Counted from the stretch's first letter, positions 24,378 to 33,815 are shown. The stretch: DNA of 64,000 nucleotides from JAVJUV01 sp040220415 (GCA_040220415.1 JAVJUV010000162.1:10751-74750), one strand, 5' to 3'. Notes: generated by a model from the letters alone, not told the origin. A program made the numbers and translations.

Positions 24378-26843
24378 ATGCTTCGATTGTTCCGCTGGCT
24401 CGTCCGGATCGTGACCGGACTGGTCCTTTTGGGCCTTGCAGGCGTCGCGCTGCTGTACTGGTTCTTTTCGCGATCGATCCCGACCTACGACGAAACCCTA
24501 GTCGTTGCTGGCCTTGACGGGCCTGTCGAGATCGTGCGCGACAACGCGGGCGTGCCGCATATCTTCGGAGAATCCGATCACGACGTCTATTTCGGGCTTG
24601 GGATGGCCCATGCGCAGGACCGGCTGTGGCAGATGCTGATGATGCGCCGGACTGCCCAGGGCCGGCTGTCCGAGCTTCTGGGCAACCGGACGGTGCGAAT
24701 CGACGAACTGATCCGCCGCTACGATCTGTATGCCCTTTCGGTCCGGTCGGTCGATGCGCTGGACGATTACAGCACCGCGGCGCTGGAAGCCTATTCGGAC
24801 GGAATAAACGCCTGGCTGAGGGAAGTGAACGAAGGCGCGCGCGGACGCGGCGCACCGGAGTTCTGGCTGTTCGAACCGTCGATCGCGCCCTGGCAGCCTG
24901 CCGATTCGATCGCCGTCGGCAAGCTGATGGCGCTGCAATTGTCCTCGCACCTGGAAACCGAAGTGCTGCGCGCGCGGGTTTCGCTGATGCTGCCGGACGA
25001 GCGCGTGGCAGATATTCTGCCCGACACCCCCGGCGAAGGGATTGCGGCGCTGCCGGAATACGCCTCGCTCTTCGACGCGCCCCTGCCGCGGTTCGCGGAT
25101 ATGGGGCCCATGCCCGACGATCCGCTTTCGCCCTTCAGGCCCCGCGCCTTCGCCGGCGCCTCGAATGGCTGGGCGGCCGCACCTTCGCGCTCGGCCGCCG
25201 GAGGCACGCTGCTGGCCAACGATCCGCACCTGGGCTTCACCGCGCCGTCGATCTGGTACCTGGCCCGGCTGGAACTGGAAACGGGCGGCGTTATCGGCGG
25301 CACGATTCCCGGCGCGCCGCTGGTGCTGGTCGGGCGCTCGGACCGCGTCGGCTGGGCGATGACCTCGGCCTATGCCGACGACCAGGACGTGTTCATCGAA
25401 AAGCTGAACCCCGACAACCGCGAAGAGGTGCTGACACCGGATGGGTGGAAGCCGCTGGTCTCGCGGCAGTCGATCATCACAGTGAAGGACGCCGATCCGG
25501 TCACGATCACGCTTCGAAACTCGGAGAACGGCCCGATCCTGCCCGGCGCGCATTATGACCTGGGCGCGATCACGCCGCCCGGTCATGTCACCTCGCTGGC
25601 CTGGACCGCGCTGTCGCCCGCCGACACCTCGATCCAGGCCATCCTGGGCGTGATGCGATCGGGCAACCTGGACGAGGCGCTGGCCGCGACCGACGCCTAT
25701 GTGGCGCCGTCGCAGAACCTGACGCTGGTCGACGGCGAGAGGATCGCGATGAAGGTGATCGGCGCGCTGCCCCGCCGCGCCGCGCGGCACCAGACGCAGG
25801 GCCGGATGCCTTCGCCGGGCTGGCTGGCCGAGAATCGCTGGCAGGGCCGGCAGAATCCGTCTGCCAACCCGGTCTTCATCGACCCCGAGGGCGGTATCCT
25901 TGGCAATACCAACAACAAGAGCATCGACCGGCCCTTTCCGTTCCATGTCAGCTTCGACTGGGGCGACACCCAGCGCGTGCAGCGGTGGGAACGGCTGATG
26001 CAGTCGCGCGAGGTGCATACCCGCGAAAGCTTCATCGAGGCGCAGCTGGACACTGTGTCGGTGACGGCGCGCACGCTTCTGCCGCTGGTCGCCCGCAATC
26101 TGTGGTTCACCGGCGAGGCCGCAGCCGAAGGCACGCCCGAGCGCCGCCGCCGCCAGGCGCTGGATCTGCTGGCGAACTGGAACGGCGAGATGAACGAGCA
26201 TCTGCCAGAGCCGCTGATCTATGCGGCCTGGATGCGAAATCTGCAGGACCGGCTGATCCGCGACGAACTGGGCACGCTGGCCGATGCGTTCCGCCACGCC
26301 GACCCGATCTTTCTGGAGCGCGTCTTCCGCGACGTCGAAGGCGCGGCGACGTGGTGCGACGTCGTCCAGTCCGCCCCCGAGGAGACCTGCACCGAGATCG
26401 CGCGGCTGGCGCTGGACGACGCGCTGCTGTGGATCGACGAAACCTGGGGACAGTCGCTTGATTCGCTGCGCTGGGGCGATGCGCACCAGGCCACGCACGA
26501 TCACGCCGTGCTGGGAAACGTGGGCTGGTTTTCCTGGATCGTGAACATCCGCCAGTCGACCAGCGGCGGCGATCAGACGCTTCTGCGCGGCCTGACCTCG
26601 GGCGAAGACCCGGCGCCGTTCCTGAACGTCCACGGCGCCGGCTATCGCGGCGTCTATGACTTCGCGGACCCGGATTCCTCGGTGTTCATCATCTCGACGG
26701 GACAATCCGGCCACCCGCTGTCGCGGCATTACGACGATCTGGGCGAGTTGTGGCGGCGGGGCGAATACATCCCGATGACGCTGGACCCCAACCTGGCGCG
26801 CGCGGGCGCGGTCGGGATCATTCGGCTTGAGCCGGGGGAATAG
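24378..26843 (+). CDS. penicillin acylase family N-terminal nucleophile hydrolase, membrane-anchored
   Basis: An 821-residue precursor starting at the ATG of MLRLFRWLVR, which places a transmembrane helix at about residues 10-33. An alpha-domain motif GVPHIFGES and FGLGMAHAQDRLWQM precede a spacer; Ser262 in GASNGWAA is the expected autocleavage site and N-terminal nucleophile of the beta chain. GGTLLANDPHLG, RSDRVGWAMTSAYADDQD and GNTNNKS are further family motifs. Members cleave amide bonds in beta-lactams, aculeacin or acyl-homoserine lactones; which applies here is unknown. The active site should face the periplasm. Confidence 0.9.
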   Translation: MLRLFRWLVRIVTGLVLLGLAGVALLYWFFSRSIPTYDETLVVAGLDGPVEIVRDNAGVPHIFGESDHDVYFGLGMAHAQDRLWQMLMMRRTAQGRLSELLGNRTVRIDELIRRYDLYALSVRSVDALDDYSTAALEAYSDGINAWLREVNEGARGRGAPEFWLFEPSIAPWQPADSIAVGKLMALQLSSHLETEVLRARVSLMLPDERVADILPDTPGEGIAALPEYASLFDAPLPRFADMGPMPDDPLSPFRPRAFAGASNGWAAAPSRSAAGGTLLANDPHLGFTAPSIWYLARLELETGGVIGGTIPGAPLVLVGRSDRVGWAMTSAYADDQDVFIEKLNPDNREEVLTPDGWKPLVSRQSIITVKDADPVTITLRNSENGPILPGAHYDLGAITPPGHVTSLAWTALSPADTSIQAILGVMRSGNLDEALAATDAYVAPSQNLTLVDGERIAMKVIGALPRRAARHQTQGRMPSPGWLAENRWQGRQNPSANPVFIDPEGGILGNTNNKSIDRPFPFHVSFDWGDTQRVQRWERLMQSREVHTRESFIEAQLDTVSVTARTLLPLVARNLWFTGEAAAEGTPERRRRQALDLLANWNGEMNEHLPEPLIYAAWMRNLQDRLIRDELGTLADAFRHADPIFLERVFRDVEGAATWCDVVQSAPEETCTEIARLALDDALLWIDETWGQSLDSLRWGDAHQATHDHAVLGNVGWFSWIVNIRQSTSGGDQTLLRGLTSGEDPAPFLNVHGAGYRGVYDFADPDSSVFIISTGQSGHPLSRHYDDLGELWRRGEYIPMTLDPNLARAGAVGIIRLEPGE

Positions 26844-26846
26844 GCG

Positions 26847-28121
26847 TCACAGCCGCGAGAAGCGGGCCGCCTGAGCCGGGGTCCAGCTGACGCTAAGCCT
26901 GGTGCCGTCCTTCGTTTCGGTCTCGTCCACGACCACGCCCTGTTCGAAGAGCCATGCCCGGCGGCGGCCGTCGCCGTGCGCCAGCATCACGACGTCGCGC
27001 ACACGGTCGCGGTCCAGTTCGGCCGTCACCGCGGCGATGACAGCCTGCACCCCCTCGCCGGTCACCGCCGAGATCGCCTGCACGTTCTCTTTCCGCGCCG
27101 CCTGCGTCTCGAGCGCCTCGCGCCCGGCGGCGTCCAGAAGGTCGATCTTGTTCCAGACTTCGATCATCGGTGTGGCCTGCGCAACGCCGAGATCCTCGAG
27201 AATGGCCTCGACGTCGCTGGCCTGCTCCTCGGTCTCGGGATGCGCGATGTCGCGGACATGCAGAATAAGGTCCGCTTCGAGCACCTCTTCCAGCGTCGCG
27301 CGGAAAGCCGCGACCAGTTGCGTCGGCAAATCCGAGATGAAGCCCACGGTGTCCGACAGGATCACGTCGCGGCCCGTGGGCAATCTGACGGCCCGCATCG
27401 TCGGGTCCAGCGTGGCGAACAGCATGTCCTTGGCCAGCACCGCGGAACCGGTCAGCCTGTTGAACAGCGTGGATTTCCCGGCGTTCGTATATCCCACCAG
27501 CGCGACGATCGGATAGGGCACCTTTGCGCGCGCGGCGCGGTGCAGGCTGCGGGTCTTCACCACCTTGTCCAATTGCCGCTTCAGCCGCGTCAGCTGTTCG
27601 TCGATGGCGCGGCGGTCCGCCTCGATCTGGGTTTCGCCGGGACCGCCGACGAAGCCCAGGCCGCCCCGCTGCCGTTCGAGGTGGGTCCAGGCGCGGACAA
27701 GGCGCGTGCGCTGGTAGCTGAGCGCCGCCATCTCGACCTGCAGCACCCCCTCGCGGGTCGCGGCGCGGTCCGAGAAGATCTCGAGGATCAGCCCGGTCCG
27801 GTCCAGAAGCTTGGTCTTCCACGCGCGTTCCAGGTTGCGCTGCTGCACCGGCGTCACCGGACCATCGATCAGAACCAGCCCGATCTCGTCGTCCTCGATC
27901 CGGCGCCCCAGCTCCTCGATCTTTCCCTTGCCGAACAGCATCCCCGGTTGCGGTTTCTGAAGCCGCACGATTTCCGCGCCTTCTATCTGCAGCCCCGGCA
28001 ACGCATGCGCCAGCGACACGGCCTCTTCCAACGCGTAATGCGCGTCGCGGCGGCCGGGATCGCTGGTGATGTCAGGATGCAGAACGAGCGCGCGGGTGTC
28101 TTTCGCTGCGGTCGTTTCCAA
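26847..28121 (-). CDS. hflX: HflX ribosome-associated GTPase
   Basis: A 424-residue GTPase that binds the 50S subunit and splits stalled ribosomes. It has the N-terminal HflX domain (KPQPGMLFGKGKIEELG, GPVTPVQQRNLE), the coiled GGPGETQIEADRR linker, and the G domain: G1 GYTNAGKST, G3 DTVGFI and G4 NKID. It follows hfq by 2 bases, the hfq-hflX order seen in many proteobacteria. It is convergent with the acylase gene, 3 bases away. Confidence 0.96.
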   Translation of the reverse strand: METTAAKDTRALVLHPDITSDPGRRDAHYALEEAVSLAHALPGLQIEGAEIVRLQKPQPGMLFGKGKIEELGRRIEDDEIGLVLIDGPVTPVQQRNLERAWKTKLLDRTGLILEIFSDRAATREGVLQVEMAALSYQRTRLVRAWTHLERQRGGLGFVGGPGETQIEADRRAIDEQLTRLKRQLDKVVKTRSLHRAARAKVPYPIVALVGYTNAGKSTLFNRLTGSAVLAKDMLFATLDPTMRAVRLPTGRDVILSDTVGFISDLPTQLVAAFRATLEEVLEADLILHVRDIAHPETEEQASDVEAILEDLGVAQATPMIEVWNKIDLLDAAGREALETQAARKENVQAISAVTGEGVQAVIAAVTAELDRDRVRDVVMLAHGDGRRRAWLFEQGVVVDETETKDGTRLSVSWTPAQAARFSRL

Positions 28122-28123
28122 TC

Positions 28124-28357
28124 TTATTCTTCACCCTCGTAAAGATTGATCGGCTGCGCCGGCATGATCGTGGAAATCGCATGTTTGTAGACAAGTTGCG
28201 ATTGTCCGTCACGACGCAGCAACACACAAAAGTTGTCGAACCAGGTAATGACACCTTGCAGTTTGACGCCATTGATAAGGAAGATGGTCACCGGGACCTT
28301 CGTCTTCCTGACATGGTTCAGAAATGCGTCCTGCAAATTCTGTCTGTCCGAAGCCAT
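28124..28357 (-). CDS. hfq: RNA chaperone Hfq
   Basis: A 77-residue Sm-like protein forming a hexameric ring that pairs small RNAs with mRNAs. Sm1 contains QDAFLNHVRKTKVPVTIFL and NGVKLQGVITWFDNF; Sm2 carries the characteristic YKHAIS. The short C-terminal tail (PINLYEGEE) is typical of alphaproteobacterial Hfq. The ATG at 28357 gives the standard N terminus; an upstream in-frame extension has no family counterpart. Its base composition is lower in GC than neighbours. Confidence 0.97.
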   Translation of the reverse strand: MASDRQNLQDAFLNHVRKTKVPVTIFLINGVKLQGVITWFDNFCVLLRRDGQSQLVYKHAISTIMPAQPINLYEGEE

Positions 28358-28504
28358 GAGCTTTTGAGCCTTCTTTCTTTCCGCCGGGAAATCTGACCGG
28401 CTGGTGGATCGTGGAAACAATATGTAACGCGAAGTAAACGCTGACTACCCCCAAAAAGGGGTCAACGCGGTTCTTTGTGACGCTATTTCAAGCGCTTCCC
28501 GACC

Positions 28505-30025
28505 CTATCGCCAGAACTCGGGGTTGAGAAGGGCGATGATCGCCAGTGTTTCGAGCCGCCCGAGAATCATCGCCGCGCTGAGAATCGCCTTGGCGGCATC
28601 GTTCAGTTGCGCCAGATTCACCGGCATGTCGCCCGCCACTTCGGTCAGGGGGCCGGTCGTGGAAAGCGTCGCTATCGTCAGGATCATCGCCTCTTCGAAG
28701 TCGACATGCGCGACCAGCGACAGGGCCAGCGTCACCACGGCGATGGATATGGCGAAAAGCATGAAGAAAACCCATGCCACATAGGCGCCCTGCCGGCGGA
28801 AGCGCCGCGCCGCCTGCCCCGCGCCGCCGATCGAGGACGGCAGGACCAGTTTCTCCATCTCGCGCATCCCGTGCTTGTAGAGCGCATAGACCCGCAGCAG
28901 CTTGACGCCGCCGGCGGTGGTCGCCACCCCGCCGCCGAATACCGCAAGGCCCAGCAGCAGCACACCGGGCGAACCCAAGCCGGACCAGGCCCGGGCCGTG
29001 GCCCAATGCTCGGATTCGAACCCGGCGGTCGTCAGGAACGACGTCACCGTGAACAGCGCCCCCCAGAGCCCCATCAGGCCTTCGTAGGCAGAGACAGCCA
29101 GCCCCTCTTCGAAGGTCGCGCCGAAATGACGGAAGAACAAAAGGGTCGACAGCGAGACGATGATCAAGAGACCCAGGCGCAGTTCCGGGTCACGCACCAG
29201 GCTGTGCCAGCCGTCGGGACGCTCGTAGGCGGAAAAGGTCACCCGCGACAGCGCGAAGACCAGGAAGATCATGACCAGCGCCTCGCCCACGATGCCGGAA
29301 CCGCCACCCGAGTCGCCGCCGACAGGCGATATCCCCGATGTCGCCATTGTGGACATCGCGTGGCAGAAGGATACCAGCGGCGTGTCACCGGCGATCAGAA
29401 GCGCGATCCAGAGTGCCGCCGTCAGTCCCCCGTAGATCGGCGCGAACCGGACCGAGAAGCGCATCAACCGCTCGGATGCATCCGCCACCCGGTCGATCTG
29501 CGCGGTGCTGATCGTCGCGCCGCTGCCGACCTCGCGCGAGGACGACACCTCGTAGCCGCCGAGGTTCAAGGGCGCCATGACCGAAATCGCCGTCACCCAG
29601 ACGAAGAAGCCGCCCAGCCAGCCCACGAAGGCGCGCCAGAGATGCACCGTCGGCGGCAACCGGTCGGGCTCGAACAGCGTCAGACCGGTCGTCGTCAGAC
29701 TGGAGACCATCTCGACGTAGGCATTCAGAAAGATCGTGTTCGGAACCGCCTCGTTGAAGGGCACCGCCAGCATCACCGGCAGCAGGGTGAATGTCATCAG
29801 GATCGAGATCAGGTGGCTGCGCCCCTGCCGCCGGATACTGTAGTTGGACGTCGCCAGCGCAATCATCGCGAACAGCACCAGGAACAGTATGCTCCAGTAA
29901 AAGAACGCCTGAGCGGTCGCGTGATCGTTCACCGCGAGGCCGTGCATCGCCGGCACCAGCATCGCAAGCCCGCTGATCCCGGTCAGAAGGACGATGAAAG
30001 GCAGATCGGCAAGCCGGGCCAGCAT
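28505..30025 (-). CDS. trkH: TrkH potassium uptake membrane subunit
   Basis: A 506-residue channel-like protein with four repeats of membrane segment, pore loop, membrane segment. Pore-loop sequences can be seen as SSLTTTGLTLF, SFCHAMSTMATSGISP, TSFLTTAGFES and ATLSTTGPL, each with the glycine of the selectivity filter. It forms a K+ uptake system with TrkA, encoded immediately upstream; its ATG shares one base with the trkA TGA. An amphipathic N terminus begins MLARLADLPF. Confidence 0.94.
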   Translation of the reverse strand: MLARLADLPFIVLLTGISGLAMLVPAMHGLAVNDHATAQAFFYWSILFLVLFAMIALATSNYSIRRQGRSHLISILMTFTLLPVMLAVPFNEAVPNTIFLNAYVEMVSSLTTTGLTLFEPDRLPPTVHLWRAFVGWLGGFFVWVTAISVMAPLNLGGYEVSSSREVGSGATISTAQIDRVADASERLMRFSVRFAPIYGGLTAALWIALLIAGDTPLVSFCHAMSTMATSGISPVGGDSGGGSGIVGEALVMIFLVFALSRVTFSAYERPDGWHSLVRDPELRLGLLIIVSLSTLLFFRHFGATFEEGLAVSAYEGLMGLWGALFTVTSFLTTAGFESEHWATARAWSGLGSPGVLLLGLAVFGGGVATTAGGVKLLRVYALYKHGMREMEKLVLPSSIGGAGQAARRFRRQGAYVAWVFFMLFAISIAVVTLALSLVAHVDFEEAMILTIATLSTTGPLTEVAGDMPVNLAQLNDAAKAILSAAMILGRLETLAIIALLNPEFWR

Positions 30026-31401
30026 CAGAAAAAGTCGATCGAAACCTGGAACAGACGTTCGACCTCCGGCACGTCGGCGGCCATCGCGAAAACCACGATG
30101 ACGTCGCCCTCTTCGATCCGCAGGCTGCCAGTGGGCTTGACCACCTTGCCCTCCTTCATGACGGCGCCGACCAGCACGCCCTCGGGGAAGTCGATGTCGC
30201 GGATCGCCTTGCCCGCAAGCGGCGAGGTGCCCAGGATCTGCGCCTCGATCACCTCCGCCTCGGCGTCTCCGATCGAGTAGACGCCCCGCACCCGGCCATG
30301 CCGGATATGGCGCAGGATCGACGACACGGTCGTGGCGCGCGGGTTGATGTAGGCGTCGATGTCCAGAGGTTCCATCAGCGGCAGAAGCGTCGGATCGTTG
30401 ATCAGGGCGATCGACATCGGGCAGCCCGCCTGCTTGGCGCGGACGCTGGCCAGAAGGTTGGTCTTGTCGTCGTCGGTCACCGCCAGGATGGCGTCGGCCC
30501 GGTCGATCCCGGCCTCGGCCAGAAGCTCCATGTTCAGACCGTCGCCATGCAGGACGATGGTCCTTTCCAGCGCGTCGGCGGCGCGTTCCGCACAGGCCCG
30601 GTTCTTCTCGATCACCTTGGCGCGCAGGCGATCCGCCCTGCCTTCCAGCGCCTTGGCCACGGCCAGCCCGACGTTGCCACCGCCGATGATCACGACCCGT
30701 TCCTGCCGGTGGACGGTCTTGCCGAAGATCTCGAAGGTCCGCGTGATGTCCTCGACATGCGCCACCACGTAGATCTGGTCCTCGGCGAACAACTGGTCGC
30801 CCGGCTCGGGCGCGAACAGTTTCTCTTTCCGACGCACGCCCACCACGATCGCGCGAAGCGTCGAGAACAGGTCCGTCAGTTGCCGAAGCGGCGTGTTCAG
30901 GACCGGGCAATCGTCGTCAAGCTGGATGCCCAGAAGCTGCGCCTTGCCCTCGAGGAACAGTTCGGTGTCGAAAGCCGCCGGCGCGTTCAGACGTCTGAGC
31001 GCCGCCTCGGCAACCTCGCGCTCGGGGCTGATCACCACGTCGATCGGCAGATGCTCGCGCCGGTAGAGGTCCGAATAGATCGCCGTCAGGTAGCTTTGCG
31101 AACGCAGCCGCGCGATCTTGCGGGGGATCGAGAAGATCGAATGCGCCACCTGGCAGGTGACCATGTTCACTTCGTCCGAGAAGGTGGCAGCGATGATCAT
31201 GTCCGCGTCGCGCGCGCCGGCGCGCTCCAGGATGTCGGGATAGCTGGCATGGCCCGCGATGCCCTGGACATCCAGCGTATCCGTGGCCCGGCGCACAAGC
31301 TCGGGGTTGTTGTCGACCACGGTGACGTCGTTGCGTTCACCCGAAAGGTGCCGCGCGATCTGCCAGCCGACCTGCCCCGCGCCGCAGATGATGACCTTCA
31401 T
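30025..31401 (-). CDS. trkA: TrkA potassium uptake regulatory NAD-binding subunit
   Basis: A 458-residue cytoplasmic protein with two RCK units. The first Rossmann fold begins VIICGAGQVGWQIA and the second VIIGGGNVGLAVAKALE; each is followed by a TrkA-C domain (FDTELFLEGKAQLLGI and SIGDAEAEVIEAQILG). It binds NAD(H) or ATP and gates TrkH. The ATG at 31401 starts directly at the Rossmann strand; in-frame upstream sequence is non-coding in character. Coupled to trkH by a one-base overlap. About 160 bases separate it from the divergent secreted-protein gene. Confidence 0.95.
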   Translation of the reverse strand: MKVIICGAGQVGWQIARHLSGERNDVTVVDNNPELVRRATDTLDVQGIAGHASYPDILERAGARDADMIIAATFSDEVNMVTCQVAHSIFSIPRKIARLRSQSYLTAIYSDLYRREHLPIDVVISPEREVAEAALRRLNAPAAFDTELFLEGKAQLLGIQLDDDCPVLNTPLRQLTDLFSTLRAIVVGVRRKEKLFAPEPGDQLFAEDQIYVVAHVEDITRTFEIFGKTVHRQERVVIIGGGNVGLAVAKALEGRADRLRAKVIEKNRACAERAADALERTIVLHGDGLNMELLAEAGIDRADAILAVTDDDKTNLLASVRAKQAGCPMSIALINDPTLLPLMEPLDIDAYINPRATTVSSILRHIRHGRVRGVYSIGDAEAEVIEAQILGTSPLAGKAIRDIDFPEGVLVGAVMKEGKVVKPTGSLRIEEGDVIVVFAMAADVPEVERLFQVSIDFF

Positions 31402-31559
31402 GGATGCCTCTTGGCCGCCCCGGTTCCCGACTGTCTGGCACGTAGGCCCCGCGCATTCAAGCGCGGCCGTCACCCCCGCTTCGCCAAAAAAACGCCGACC
31501 GCTGAAACTTTTCCGAAAACCGCCCGTGGCTTCGGATGCAAACACTCAAGGAGGGTCAC

Positions 31560-31976
31560 ATGACCAAACGTATTATCAGCACTATCGCCCTGTTCGCCAT
31601 GTCCGGCAGCGCCTTCGCCGCCGGCCACGCCATGGCCCCCATGGTCGAGGCAACGGACCAGGACGTCTCGAACGGCATCGTCAGCGCCGCCAAGATCGTC
31701 GCACCCGAAAACGGCTGGATGGTGGTGCACCGCACCGATGCGGAAATGACGCCCGGCCCGGTCGTGGGATACGCGCCCCTGCGCGAGGGCGAGAACGCCG
31801 ATGTCGCCGCCATCCTGCAGGAGCCGGTGGCGTCCGGCGAGATGCTGATGCTGATGGTCCATTCGGAGGCCGGCGGCGTCGCGACCGGCGTCTTCGAATA
31901 CACCCTGGGCGCGGTCGAGGATGGACCGATCCGGGTAGAAGAGAAACTGGTGATGCAGACCATCACCGCAAAATAA
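31560..31976 (+). CDS. secreted DUF7282-like protein
   Basis: A 138-residue exported protein with a signal peptide (residues 1 to about 20, ending AFAA). The mature domain contains DVSNGIVSAAKIVAPENGWMVVH, GPVVGYAPLREGEN, a SGEMLMLMVHSEAG strand and GVFEYTLGAVEDGPIRVE, resembling DUF7282, a small beta-sandwich domain best known in archaeal surface proteins. GGAGGG lies just before the ATG. It precedes an ECF sigma/anti-sigma pair on the same strand, so it may belong to that regulon. Function unknown. Confidence 0.78.
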   Translation: MTKRIISTIALFAMSGSAFAAGHAMAPMVEATDQDVSNGIVSAAKIVAPENGWMVVHRTDAEMTPGPVVGYAPLREGENADVAAILQEPVASGEMLMLMVHSEAGGVATGVFEYTLGAVEDGPIRVEEKLVMQTITAK

Positions 31977-32024
31977 CCCCCGATCCCGCGGGAGTTGTCA
32001 AATCCCGTTCCCGCGGGTTCCTGG

Positions 32025-32060
32025 CGCGCGGTTCATCTGTCACGAACCGCGCGTCTCTTT
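32025..32060 (+). terminator. candidate terminator after secreted-protein gene
   Basis: CGCGCGGTTC (32025-32034) and GAACCGCGCG (32044-32053) form a perfect 10-base-pair stem with a 9-base loop, followed by TCTCTTT. The T tract is interrupted, so efficiency is uncertain; alternatively the dyad may be a regulatory site for the sigma factor gene 60 bases downstream. Confidence 0.45.
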
Positions 32061-32118
32061 GCCAAAGACGCCCGACCGGGCTAGGTTTCATGCAGCAGGG
32101 GGGCGCGGAGAGCCGCAG

Positions 32119-32661
32119 ATGTCGACGCCAGAGGAAATCGAGCGCCTGATCTCGCGCGTCGCATTGGGCGAACGCTCGGCTTTCGCGTCGCTCTATGACA
32201 GGACGTCCGGCAAGCTCATGGGCGTCTGCCTTCGCATCCTGAAGGATCGCGCCGCCGCCGAGGAAGCGATGCAGGACACCTTCGTCAAGGTCTGGAAGAA
32301 CGCCGACCGCTACGCCGCGAACGGCCTGTCGCCGATGACCTGGCTGATCACCATCGCCCGCAACACCGCCATCGACCGGCTGAGAAAACGGCGGGACACC
32401 CGCGATATCGACGGGCTGAGCGATACCCTTCCCGCCGCCGGTCCCTCGCCCGAGGCCGCGGCCATCGCCGCCGGCGAAGCCCGGCGGATCATGGCCTGCA
32501 TGGACGAGTTGCCGCCCGACCGGCGCGACGCGGTGCGCGGCTGTTACCTGGGCGGGCTCAGCTATGCCGACCTGGCGCAAAGCTTCGACGTGCCGCTGAA
32601 CACCATGCGGACGTGGCTGCGCCGAAGCCTGATCGCACTCCGGGAGTGCATGTCCCGATGA
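32119..32661 (+). CDS. ECF-type RNA polymerase sigma factor
   Basis: A 180-residue group 4 sigma factor. Region 2 holds FASLYDRTSGKLMGVCLRIL, AEEAMQDTFVKVWKNADRY (the -10 contact helix) and MTWLITIARNTAIDRLR; region 4 holds LPPDRRDAVRGCYLGGLSYADLA and a helix-turn-helix PLNTMRTWLRRSLIALREC. No region 1.1 or 3 domain is present. The start at 32119 gives a typical length. The TGA overlaps the ATG of a membrane anti-sigma factor gene, which is expected to hold it inactive at the inner membrane. Confidence 0.95.
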   Translation: MSTPEEIERLISRVALGERSAFASLYDRTSGKLMGVCLRILKDRAAAEEAMQDTFVKVWKNADRYAANGLSPMTWLITIARNTAIDRLRKRRDTRDIDGLSDTLPAAGPSPEAAAIAAGEARRIMACMDELPPDRRDAVRGCYLGGLSYADLAQSFDVPLNTMRTWLRRSLIALRECMSR

Positions 32662-33350
32662 CCGACCGTGACGACATCGAAGACGGCATCGGGGACGACG
32701 GCGCCCTGGCGGCGGAATACGCGCTTGGCCTTCTCGAGGGCGACGACCTGCGCGCCGCCCACGCCCGGTCGCTGACCGATCCCGATTTTGCCCGCGAGGT
32801 GGCCTTCTGGCAGGAGCGCCTGGCCGCCTTCGCCGACGACGTCGAGGCCGTAGAGCCAAGCGCCGCCGCGAAAGCGGCCCTGATGGCGCGCCTTTTCGGG
32901 ACGGATGCGCGCGCGCCGCGGCTTCGTCTCTGGCAGGGTCTGGCGGCGCTCGCCTCCGCGGCCGCTGTCGCCATTGCGGTCATCGCCTTCACCCCATCGG
33001 TTCAGACACCGCCCGCGCTTTTCGTCTCCGAACTGGCCTCGGACGACCAGACGCTGCGCGTTCTGGCGGTGATCGACGCCACCGCGCACGCGGTCCGTCT
33101 GACCCGCACCGCCGGCGCCCCGGCACCGGGGCGGGCGCTGGAGTTGTGGGGCATTCCCGAGGACGGCACCGGACCGGTCTCGTTCGGCCTCATCCCGGCG
33201 ACCGAAACCGCCGAGTTCACCGTGCCCGACGCGCTTCTGGGCAAGGCGGTCGGCCTGACGCTGGCGATCTCGGACGAACCCGAAGGCGGCTCGCCCACCG
33301 GGCAGCCGACAGGCGCCATTCTGGCAGCCGGTCCCGTTTCAAGGCTTTGA
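32658..33350 (+). CDS. RskA-like membrane anti-sigma factor
   Basis: A 230-residue protein overlapping the sigma factor stop (ATGA). Residues 1-85 form an acidic helical anti-sigma domain (ALAAEYALGLLEGDDLRAA, FAREVAFWQERLAAF), residues about 93-112 a transmembrane helix, and residues 120-230 a periplasmic domain with ALELWGIPEDGTGPVSFGLI and GLTLAISDEPEGGSPTGQPTG (split here), the pattern of the anti-sigma-K factor C-terminal domain. There is no zinc-binding HxxxCxxC motif. Signal-induced proteolysis is the usual release mechanism, but the signal is unknown. Confidence 0.9.
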   Translation: MTDRDDIEDGIGDDGALAAEYALGLLEGDDLRAAHARSLTDPDFAREVAFWQERLAAFADDVEAVEPSAAAKAALMARLFGTDARAPRLRLWQGLAALASAAAVAIAVIAFTPSVQTPPALFVSELASDDQTLRVLAVIDATAHAVRLTRTAGAPAPGRALELWGIPEDGTGPVSFGLIPATETAEFTVPDALLGKAVGLTLAISDEPEGGSPTGQPTGAILAAGPVSRL

Positions 33351-33405
33351 AGCCGCCGCGATACCGCGCTAGGCTGGCCCGGACAGGGACAGGAGACATC
33401 AGCGC

Positions 33406-33804
33406 ATGAAGATCATCAGGAACGCCAGCCAGCCATCCAAGGCGGGACCGGCCGCCTATTTCACCGGCCAGGTCCGCATGGACATGGATTTCAACACCGA
33501 GCCGCCGGCACGGGCGGGCGGCGTGACGGTCACCTTCGAGCCGGGTGCGCGCACCGCGTGGCACACACATCCCCTGGGCCAGACGCTGATCGTGACCGAA
33601 GGTCTTGGCTGGGCGCGGATCGAGGGCGAACCGAAAGAGGAAATCCGCCCCGGTGACATCGTCTGGTTTCCACCCGGCGTGCGCCACTGGCACGGCGCCA
33701 CGGACACGACCGCAATGACCCATATCGCCATCGCCGAATCGATCGACGGCAAGCGCGTGGACTGGGCCGAACACGTGGCCGACGACGACTACCTGGGCGA
33801 CTGA
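33406..33804 (+). CDS. cupin-domain protein
   Basis: A 132-residue single-domain cupin. Motif 1 is AWHTHPLGQTLIVTEGLG (two metal-binding His plus Glu position) and motif 2 is PGDIVWFPPGVRHWHGA. The N-terminal YFTGQVRMDMDF and overall length resemble carboxymuconolactone decarboxylase-associated or hydroxynitrile-lyase-like small cupins. GGAGA precedes the ATG. It lies 55 bases after the anti-sigma gene and could be part of that transcript. Substrate unknown. Confidence 0.88.
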   Translation: MKIIRNASQPSKAGPAAYFTGQVRMDMDFNTEPPARAGGVTVTFEPGARTAWHTHPLGQTLIVTEGLGWARIEGEPKEEIRPGDIVWFPPGVRHWHGATDTTAMTHIAIAESIDGKRVDWAEHVADDDYLGD

Positions 33805-33815
33805 TCCCGCCCAGG

